From: Lactococcus cremoris subsp. cremoris NBRC 100676 | Lineage (GTDB): Bacteria; Bacillota; Bacilli; Lactobacillales; Streptococcaceae | Direction of reading: 5' to 3' | Assembly: GCF_001591705.1 (NCBI RefSeq) | Contig: NZ_BCVK01000005.1 | Coordinates: forward strand, 1 to 61,627 | Length of the DNA: 61,627 bases | In this document: piece by piece, positions 55,120 to 61,627 of the stretch | Layout of the letters: every line of letters starts with the position of its first letter | Position numbering within the stretch: the first letter of the stretch is position 1 | Position numbers and translations under genes: made by a program | Notes under the pieces: generated by a model | Database searches by the model: none | Told to the model about the DNA's origin: nothing | Seen by the model: the letters and a program-made list of their open reading frames with translations, nothing else

Positions 55120-55239
55120 CTATTTCACTTTATTATTAAGAAAGAATCTATACTTATTCTCCTTAATTTTACTGACAGACTAGTCAGTAATTTATTTTTT
55201 ACTGACAGAAATGATTGAGAACTTTGTCAATAAAAGTTT

Positions 55240-56983
55240 TTATTTTGAAAGGCTCAGAATATCAGCAACCATCAATTCAGGGGTAAGGTGGTAGCGGTCA
55301 TAAAGTTCAGCAACAGGAACAGAATCATTAAATTCACGTTTCGCTCCAAAATTTAAAACTTTCACATCATATTTCCCGAGGAATGAGGCTACTTTTTGAC
55401 CAAATCCTCCGTCAAGAATTCCATCTTCGATAGTGGCAATCACTTGATGATTTTCAACTAAGTTTTCAAGGAAAGCTTGGTCCAAATCATTGATGAAAAT
55501 TGGATTAACAAGTGTAGGATTAACTCCATTTTCAGCTAAAATCTTAGCGACTTTTTCACCATGTGAATAAAGTCCACCAAGAGCCAAAATGGCAACTTTT
55601 TCACCAGCTTTTGTCATTTGATATGAACTCGTCGAAAAATCTGTTAGAACTGTTGGACGTGATTCTAATCCATGTTCTGGCATTTGAATAACGACTGGTT
55701 CTTCATGTTGGTCAAGTGCCCAATCGAGAATTGAAATGAACTCTTCTTCAGATGTTGGAGCAAGATATTTGATATTTGGAATGTTTGAAATCCAAGTCAT
55801 GGCTGATGAGCCTTGGTGCGTTTCATCTGAACCTGAAATAACCCCACCTTTAACAATGACAATCGCTGGTTCTTCATTAATTGCTAAATCATGCCAAAAT
55901 TGGTCATAAGCTCGTTGCACAAAGGTCGAATTGTGGAAAATGATTGGACGAGCACCAGCTGCAGCCATTGCCCCACCAAATGTTATGGTAAATTGTTCGG
56001 CAATTCCAGCATCAATATAACGGTCTGGATATTTAGCTGCAAATTGTTTCAAGCCAAAAATTCCAGGGATTGCTGCATTGATAGCTACAAGTGGCAAACC
56101 TTCTGAAACTTTTTTGTCCATGTAATCTAACATGATAGAGCTATAAGATTTGCCAGAATCAGTCACTTTCGATTGACCTGTTTCAAGATCAAAGGGCATA
56201 TGCCAGTGGAAAGCTTCCTTTATTTTCAAGGGCTGGTTGGTAACCGCGACCTTTTTCAGTATGAATATGAAGAACGATTGGATGGTCAATATCTTTTACT
56301 TCTTCAAATAAGTTGACAAGTGATTCAATATCATTTCCATTTTCTAAATATTTATAATCTAAACCAAATGTTTTAAAGAAGTTATTTTCAGCTTGACCAT
56401 TTGTCTCCCGAAGTTCGGCTAGATTACGGTAAAGTCCCCCATGGTTTTCAGCAATTGACATTTGATTATCATTGAATAAAATGATCAGGTTTCCTTGGAA
56501 ATCTCCAGCGTTATTGAGAGCTTCCATAGCAAGTCCACCTGAAATTGAACCATCGCCAATTACCGCAATAATATTTCCTTTATCCTTTGTCAAATCACGC
56601 GGTTTGGCATAACCTAAGGCATTAGCAATGGATGTTGAGGTATGTCCAACCGTGAAAAAGTCGTGCTCAGACTCTCTTTGACTGGTATAAGGAGTAATGT
56701 CATGGAAATGTCCATCAGTAAATCCATTTTTACTTCCAGTCAAAATTTTGTGTGGATAAGTTTGGTGGGAAACATCCCAAATAAACTTATCAACTGGTGA
56801 ATTGAAAACTTTGTGAAGGGCAATTGTTAATTCAGTCACGCCCAAATTTGGACCAACGTGACCACCGACATTTGATACTTTGTGAAGGACTGCTGCTCGA
56901 ATTTCTGAAGCTAATTCTTCTAATTCTTCATTTGAAATATTTTTTAAATCTGCTGGGCTGTCTATTTTTTCTAAAACTGACAT
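55240..56983 (-). pseudogene. dxs: 1-deoxy-D-xylulose-5-phosphate synthase, split by a frameshift
   Basis: N-terminal part (265 residues from ATG 56983) has the TPP fold: SNVGGHVGPNLGV, IGDGSISGGLAMEA. It runs to TEKGRGYQPALENK and then shifts. One base off, the frame continues KEAFHWHMPFDLETGQSKVT through the transketolase core and C-terminal domains (AIVIVKGGVISGSDETHQGS) to 55240. A CC at 56217-56218 (plus strand) where one C would keep frame explains it. The joined length, about 580, is normal. Some lactococcal genomes list two genes, dxsA and dxsB, here. Lactococci make isoprenoids by the mevalonate route, so loss is tolerable. Confidence 0.9.
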
Positions 56984-57131
56984 TTTTGATTTTTCTCCTT
57001 TATAGATTTACTTAGTTTTTACTGACAGTATTCGCCTTTAAAAAACTAGTAAATTGACTGACAAAATTGTCATAATTTGGATGATACTATTATCTTATCA
57101 TAATTTGTCAGTAATTTTTTTCTCTCATATT

Positions 57132-58502
57132 TTACAACTTTTGGAAAATTTTTGCAGGATTTGAAATTGTGCTGTCCACACGAATCTTGACAATGAATTT
57201 TGTTCCTTTAGGTTTATTATCTTCAACTGTTATTTTCCCATTATAGGCTTCAACAATTTGTTTGGCCAAAGAAAGTCCCAAACCTAAGCCACCTTTTTGG
57301 CGAGTTCGTGCTTTATCTACTCGGAAAAATCGGTCAAAGATTTTTTTCTTATCTTCATCAGAAATTCCTTCACCATTATCAGCAACTGCAAAAGTTAGGA
57401 AGCCACCATTTTTTATCACGTCCACCGAAATTTCACCTTCACTGTCAGTATATTTCAAGGCGTTATCAAATAATATCGTCAGCAGCTGCTTAATGAGCGC
57501 TTGGTCCAAATTAACTGTGCCTTCTAATTTCAAGTTTCCTGAAAACTTTTTGCCTGCATTTTCGGTAAGCATTTCATAACTATTGAAAATATTTTCAAAG
57601 TAGGTTGCCGTTGTGGGCTCTGGTTCAATCTTTATTCCAGAATCCCGTCTTGTCAAGTTCAACAGATTTGAGGTCAACAACCGCATATTACGAACTTCGG
57701 ATAAACTTTCGGAGATATTTTCAGATTCGTCTATAATTGTTGCCGTTGGTTTTTGGAAAAGTAATTCTAGGCGATTTTGCAAGATTGCTAAAGGCGTTCT
57801 CAATTCATGTGACGCATTTTCAACAAACTCTTTTTGTTTTTCATAAGCCGCTAAAATTGGTTTTAAGGTCCAATTTGCAAGATATAGACTGATAATTACT
57901 GACAGAATCCAGAAAGTAATCATTGTGGTCACGATGACCCACATCGCCCGACTCATTGCATCTTGAATTTGATCCACATTTGAAAATATCTGCACGTAAA
58001 CTGGCGTGACTGTCCCATCAGAATTTGTAATAATAAATTGCGAAGTGGTCAAATACCGATAATGCCAGTTATCACCATAGGGATTTTTTACTGAAACAGT
58101 CTGAATGGTATTAATTTGCTTTTCATTAAATTTCATAGCCTTTTGCAAACGACTCATCACAAAGTTGGTACTGATTCGTCCGTTTGATTCTGATGAGGGC
58201 ATGAAACTCTTTCCTTCTGAGTCATAAAAAATAACACTATTATTTGGCCCATAAAAGCCACTATCTTGTGAATCACTCGTACCAAATTGATTATTGGCAG
58301 CTTCTTCCAAAAACACTCGATTTTGAGCTAAATTATGTAAATTTTGGTCAGTCGCCCTGTACATTCCCAATTGCATGACTTGAATAATAATCACGGCTAG
58401 GGCGACAAAGATCACTGTAAAAGCTAGAAAAAAATGAAGGAAATTTTTCCCATCATTTTTTACGATAGCTGAAGATTTAACTTTTTTAATTATATTCTTC
58501 AA
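57132..58502 (-). CDS. ciaH: Sensor histidine kinase CiaH
   Basis: 456 residues. Helix 1 at about 25-47, extracellular sensor domain (about 48-185), helix 2 (about 188-212), HisKA with phospho-His in FVENASHELRTPLA, HATPase with NALKYTDSEG, DNGEGI, FRVDKARTRQKGGLGLGLSL. Paired with the CiaR-like regulator upstream. Start TTG with weak RBS. In streptococci ciaR and ciaH overlap, but here a 215-bp structured gap separates them. Confidence 0.85.
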   Translation of the reverse strand: MKNIIKKVKSSAIVKNDGKNFLHFFLAFTVIFVALAVIIIQVMQLGMYRATDQNLHNLAQNRVFLEEAANNQFGTSDSQDSGFYGPNNSVIFYDSEGKSFMPSSESNGRISTNFVMSRLQKAMKFNEKQINTIQTVSVKNPYGDNWHYRYLTTSQFIITNSDGTVTPVYVQIFSNVDQIQDAMSRAMWVIVTTMITFWILSVIISLYLANWTLKPILAAYEKQKEFVENASHELRTPLAILQNRLELLFQKPTATIIDESENISESLSEVRNMRLLTSNLLNLTRRDSGIKIEPEPTTATYFENIFNSYEMLTENAGKKFSGNLKLEGTVNLDQALIKQLLTILFDNALKYTDSEGEISVDVIKNGGFLTFAVADNGEGISDEDKKKIFDRFFRVDKARTRQKGGLGLGLSLAKQIVEAYNGKITVEDNKPKGTKFIVKIRVDSTISNPAKIFQKL

Positions 58503-58717
58503 AGAGGTCTCATTTCTAGATAGATTTACTGACAGTTCTTTTAGCTAGCGATTTATTGACTCCCTTTAGCATTGGAGCCATCTCGTTAGCACTGACTTAT
58601 TGGACAAGCTGAGTTCATATCTACGTTAAGCTTGCGGCTTGGCACAATAAACTGGCCGAAGTCACATTTTTAGTTTATAGAAAAGTTTTTATAAATCCAT
58701 AAGCTGTCAGTAAAATT
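58503..58717 (-). other. Structured ciaR-ciaH spacer
   Basis: No credible ORF. On the - strand TTATTG ... CAATAA and CAAGC ... GCTTG nest into an extended hairpin (about 58593-58655), flanked by TACTGACAG/CTGTCAGTAA copies at both ends (58526-58534 and about 58705). May process or partially terminate the message. Confidence 0.45.
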
Positions 58718-59386
58718 TTATCTCAAGATATAGCCAACATTTCGCAAAGTTGAAAGATTATTGACAAATTCTGTATCTTTCAATTTTTTCCGGATTTTAC
58801 TCATATAAACCTCAACAACCGTCACAGTTGTGTCACTATCATAACCCCAAATTCGGTCAAAAATCTGCTCTTTTGGCAAAATAACATTTTGGTTTTGCAT
58901 TAAATAAACAACTAAATCAAACTCTTTACCAATTAAATCAACAGGTTGGTCATCAACTAAAGTTGATTTATTTGATAAATTCAAACGAATATTTCCATAA
59001 GACAAACCATTGGAATCTTCCAATTTCCCTGTCCGTTTTAAAAGTGCTTGAATTCGTGCTTTAAGTTCATCTAAATAGAAAGGTTTTGTTAAATAATCAT
59101 CTGCCCCAATATCAAAACCATGCATTTTATCATCCAAAGATTCTTTGGCAGTCATAATTAAGACAGGTGTATCCACATTTTGTTCACGGAGTTCTTTTAA
59201 GACTTCAAAACCATTTTTTTCTGGAAGCATCAAATCAAGCAAAATCAAATCATAAATTCCCAATTCTGCTTCGTAGAGTCCTTCAACTCCATCATAAACT
59301 TGTTTCACTTGTGCAAAAGATTTTAAGAAATCGTAAACAGATTTAGAGAGTGATAAATCGTCCTCCAATAATAAAATTTTAATCAT
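58718..59386 (-). CDS. ciaR: Response regulator CiaR
   Basis: 222 residues from ATG 59386; an ATG 9 nt upstream sits on the RBS (AAGGG). OmpR/PhoB class: receiver with phospho-Asp51 ([14 protein letters not shown]), Lys in TKPFYLDEL, winged helix with [20 protein letters not shown] and [15 protein letters not shown]. The sequence follows pneumococcal CiaR almost word for word ([22 protein letters not shown]). Controls envelope stress and small RNAs in streptococci. Confidence 0.92.
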   Translation of the reverse strand: MIKILLLEDDLSLSKSVYDFLKSFAQVKQVYDGVEGLYEAELGIYDLILLDLMLPEKNGFEVLKELREQNVDTPVLIMTAKESLDDKMHGFDIGADDYLTKPFYLDELKARIQALLKRTGKLEDSNGLSYGNIRLNLSNKSTLVDDQPVDLIGKEFDLVVYLMQNQNVILPKEQIFDRIWGYDSDTTVTVVEVYMSKIRKKLKDTEFVNNLSTLRNVGYILR

Positions 59387-59548
59387 TGAATCCATCCCTT
59401 TTCACATTTTTTAAGGCAAATAATTTATAAATTATTTTTGGTTAAATTGGCCGAAAAGTCAATAAAACCGCGCCCAATCCTTTCTATTATTTTACACTAT
59501 TATCATATTTTTGTCTTGTACTAGGCTTAACCCTATCTTAAACAAAAC

Positions 59549-59580
59549 TAAAAAAGCTAGAACTCAAATTCTAGCTTTTG
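59549..59580 (-). terminator. malR terminator overlapping the stop codon
   Basis: - strand AAAAGCTAGAA-TTTGAG-TTCTAGCTTTT with T-tail; the TGA stop is in the loop and the upstream arm codes the last residues. Confidence 0.88.
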
Positions 59581-60538
59581 TTGATTCCCGAACAATTAAT
59601 TCAAAAGGAATGATTGTTTTTTCTGGTAAGTTTTCTTTATTATCTCGTAAATCTAAAATTTTCTTGATGGCACTTGCCCCTAATTGTTCAATATGAATAT
59701 CAAAGGTTGTGAGATAAGGGTGAATCATTGCCCCAAAAATGGAATTGTTGTAAGTAACGAGACTTACATCTTCTGGAACATTTAGTCCTTGACTTCGTAA
59801 ACGCTCCACCACTTTTAAAGATAGGACATCATCCATAACCACTAATGCTGTTTCATTTCTTAGTGAAAAATTACTATCCATGAATAATAAATCGTGGCTG
59901 AGACCTAATCTTTCTGCTTCATCTTTAAAGCCTTGATAACGCTCTTCAAAAACTTCTGTTTCTTTCGTATCTGTTACAAATGATATATTCTGATGATTTA
60001 ATTGGGCTAAAAGCCGAACAGCTTCACGTCCAAGGAGCATATTATCATTATCCACATGTGTAATTTCGTTTTTACCTTCTGTTGGCGTCCCTACTAGAAC
60101 AAAAGGAACCTTATTTTCTAAAAGATAATCTCGAACTTCATCACTTTTTCCAGCATAAAGCACAATGAATCCATCAACCCGTTTTTCGGATAATTGAAGT
60201 TCAACTTGCTTCTTTAATTCTCCGACCGAATGTCCCGTCGCGATAGCAATCGACACATCATAATCCCGAGCGGTTTCATTGATTGAGGTCAAAATTTTCA
60301 TAAAGAAAGGTTGACTTGTTTTGTCGGCGACCGGGGGAAAGACAACTCCAATGGTATTTGTTTTCCCAGAAGCTAAAATCTGAGCCGCTGCATTACGACG
60401 ATAACCCAATTCATGCATGGCTTTGCGAACTTTTACTTTCGTTTTATCCGAAATTTCTGAACTGTCTTTAATGACTCGACTTACCGTGGAAGCATTGACA
60501 CCAGCTTTTTTTGCAACATCTTTAATTGTAACTGCCAT
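59564..60538 (-). CDS. malR: Maltose-type LacI-family regulator
   Basis: 324 residues. HTH VTIKDVAKKAGVNASTVSRV, effector domain with TIGVVFPPVADKTSQPFFMK and TYNNSIFGAMIHPYLTTFDI, a pattern close to streptococcal MalR. It lies downstream of the 3' remnant of a maltose-phosphorylase-type gene. Regulates maltose use by inference. The stop codon is inside its own terminator. Confidence 0.82.
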   Translation of the reverse strand: MAVTIKDVAKKAGVNASTVSRVIKDSSEISDKTKVKVRKAMHELGYRRNAAAQILASGKTNTIGVVFPPVADKTSQPFFMKILTSINETARDYDVSIAIATGHSVGELKKQVELQLSEKRVDGFIVLYAGKSDEVRDYLLENKVPFVLVGTPTEGKNEITHVDNDNMLLGREAVRLLAQLNHQNISFVTDTKETEVFEERYQGFKDEAERLGLSHDLLFMDSNFSLRNETALVVMDDVLSLKVVERLRSQGLNVPEDVSLVTYNNSIFGAMIHPYLTTFDIHIEQLGASAIKKILDLRDNKENLPEKTIIPFELIVRESTKARI

Positions 60539-60689
60539 ATTTTCACTTAAAACTAGCCGAAGCTAGCTCAACTCAGCGCTCCTTTCTCTATTCTTTTTTG
60601 AATCTTTCAAATTTTATTTTGCCAAATTTTAGACTAATTTTCAACTATTTTTTAGATTTTTGATAAAAAAGTCATCCAAAGCAATCAAA

Positions 60690-60950
60690 TTACCTTGTTT
60701 TCGTAATATAAGAATCACTCAATTCTACAGTTTCATCATAAATCTTAAGACTTAAAGATTGTCCACGCAATAATTCAATTTTTACTTCTTGACCGACTGA
60801 AATTTTCAATAAACGTCCACGATAGTTAATGTGGAAGGCATATCCTGTCCATACTTGTGGTAAAAATGGTGCAAAACTCAATTGAGCCTCCCAAGTTTTC
60901 ATTTGAGCAAATCCATGAACAATCGCCAACCATGAACCAGAAATAATCAC
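60690..60950 (-). pseudogene. mapA: 3' remnant of a GH65 maltose-phosphorylase-type gene
   Basis: About 85 residues remain, matching the C-terminal end of GH65 disaccharide phosphorylases (SGSWLAIVHGFAQMKTWEAQ, FAPFLPQVWTGYAFHINYRG, ITKTR). Similarity ends abruptly at about 60940; the 650 or so upstream residues and catalytic Glu are absent. The adjacent DNA to the right is unrelated, so a deletion or insertion removed the rest. The association with malR supports the maltose assignment; trehalose-6P phosphorylase is an alternative. Confidence 0.85.
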
Positions 60951-60954
60951 CAAT

Positions 60955-61324
60955 ATGTTACACCAAGAAAATCTAACTCTAAAATATGATGAATACAGCC
61001 ATTCTTCTTATAGAGATATATTAAATAATCTTGAAAAAAAAATCAACTACACCATCCGATAAAAATATGTCTGACTTTATAATTTTAGACTATCTCAGCC
61101 AAAACATTGAAAACGAATCAATAACAACTTTTTTTCAGCATATTATCTCAACAATTGAAAGGAACTATGACTCACTCATTAAAATCCATCATAAATCTTT
61201 ATTTAGTAGGTACGCTATCCCAAACAACGATAATGATTTTTTATTAAACGATGAAAGAAAAAGTATTAAATTTAAATTATATGATTATAAACCCGAATTG
61301 CTAGTTAAGTTCATTGGAAAATAA
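60955..61324 (+). pseudogene. Unidentified gene fragment between mapA remnant and IS element
   Basis: From ATG 60955 a frame reads MLHQENLTLKYDEYSHSSYR to an A9 run at about 61034, then closes. A frame one base off continues STTPSDKNMSDFIILDYLSQ for about 95 codons to TAA 61322, which is next to the IS end. The two may be one frameshifted gene. Very AT-rich, and no family is recognised. Probably acquired DNA cut by the IS. Confidence 0.45.
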
Positions 61325-61627
61325 ATAAGTCGTGCTATCCTAATCTTAAACCACTAAGCATTAGAAAGCGCACGACTTATATGACTTATAATAGCACACT
61401 CCCAAAAGTTTTTGTTTATTTACTGACAACCATTGAGACGCTTTATCAAACGAGGGTTCCCCTTGAGGTTCAAAACCGAAAGAACGTCCATCTCGCAACA
61501 TCAGATTGCTTAGTTATCGCTTGTTACCTATGGGGCGTACTGCATTTTAGTGAAACGCTTAAAGCTAAGCACCAATTGGCTCAAAGTTTATTTCCTAATT
61601 TCCTAGAATATTCTCGCTTTGTCCGCC
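61325..61627 (+). mobile_element. IS982-family insertion sequence, left part
   Basis: Starts about where an 11-bp inverted repeat ATAAGTCGTGC (61325-61335)/GCACGACTTAT (61370-61380) flanks the leader of the transposase gene. The element runs off the right edge. Confidence 0.8.
61381..61627 (+). CDS. IS982-family transposase, N-terminal part
   Basis: Open from ATG 61381 to the window end, 82 codons: MTYNSTLPKVFVYLLTTIET, QNRKNVHLATSDCLVIACYL, LHFSETLKAKHQLAQSLFPN, EYSRFVRR. This is the conserved start of lactococcal IS982 transposases. The DDE catalytic region lies outside the window. No strong RBS, and a stem-loop immediately precedes the ATG, which may limit translation. Confidence 0.92.
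   Translation, partial: MTYNSTLPKVFVYLLTTIETLYQTRVPLEVQNRKNVHLATSDCLVIACYLWGVLHFSETLKAKHQLAQSLFPNFLEYSRFVR

Overview
The window is low-GC Firmicutes DNA from a lactococcus (Lactococcus lactis/cremoris). The ccpA-pepQ divergent pair, pip, ciaRH, mapZ-rlmL-rnpB-gpsB, menA/menG, pta, udk and an IS982-type transposase all point there. It has two parts: the immunity/early/replication half of a temperate siphophage prophage (about 1-14,065), and an ordinary, partly decayed host chromosome (14,070-61,627).

Prophage (1-14,065). The integrase (frameshifted) and the CI-like repressor are on the + strand at the right. PR drives one long leftward early operon on the - strand: Cro-like protein, AntA-type antirepressor, HTH protein, small ORFs, Sak/Rad52 annealing protein, SSB, replisome organizer, DnaC-like loader, RusA, many small ORFs, dUTPase and an ArpU/RinA-like late regulator at the left edge. 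Late genes lie off the left edge. Scattered through the leftward operon are at least seven oppositely oriented extended -10 promoters (TGnTATAAT). Five start very short RNAs that end in a hairpin with a U-tract, and three of these share a 5' UGACC that can pair with GGUCA in the terminator loop. This small-RNA/promoter cassette family is the most unusual thing in the window. A 15-bp palindromic operator occurs at PR and again inside the 3' end of the cro-like gene.

Host left part (14,070-28,630, - strand). The ribose operon rbsR-rbsK-rbsD-rbsA-rbsC-rbsB has a clear promoter, a cre site and an RbsR operator, but rbsK (nonsense), rbsA (10-bp tandem duplication) and rbsC (frameshift) are all broken. 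Then come purB with a PurBox, aroD, tRNA-Gln, a DUF2969 protein, trxA, mutS2-cvpA, a ferredoxin-NADP-reductase-like flavoprotein, and ccpA.

Host middle (28,700-47,000). pepQ (+) is followed by mapZ, rlmL, rnpB, gpsB, holA, a hypothetical gene and ftsK (division and replication functions), a leaderless HAD phosphatase, pta, udk, a nonsense-disrupted Gfo/Idh dehydrogenase, tRNA-Arg(CCU), a secreted Cpl-7/transglycosylase-like hydrolase with a 250-nt leader, menA and a CLC transporter.

Host right part (47,100-61,627). An Rgg regulator sits beside a small secreted protein, an immunity-like protein and two small membrane proteins (a bacteriocin-like locus). Then follow menG (apparently leaderless), pip, a 6-phospho-beta-glucosidase, yidD, frameshifted dxs, ciaR-ciaH, malR, a 3' remnant of a maltose-phosphorylase-type gene fused to unrelated DNA, and the start of an IS982-family element. 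The number of fresh lesions (int, ssb tail, rbsA, rbsC, rbsK, dxs, Gfo/Idh, mapA) fits a nutrient-rich, dairy-adapted strain undergoing gene decay. Some single-base homopolymer shifts could instead be sequencing errors.
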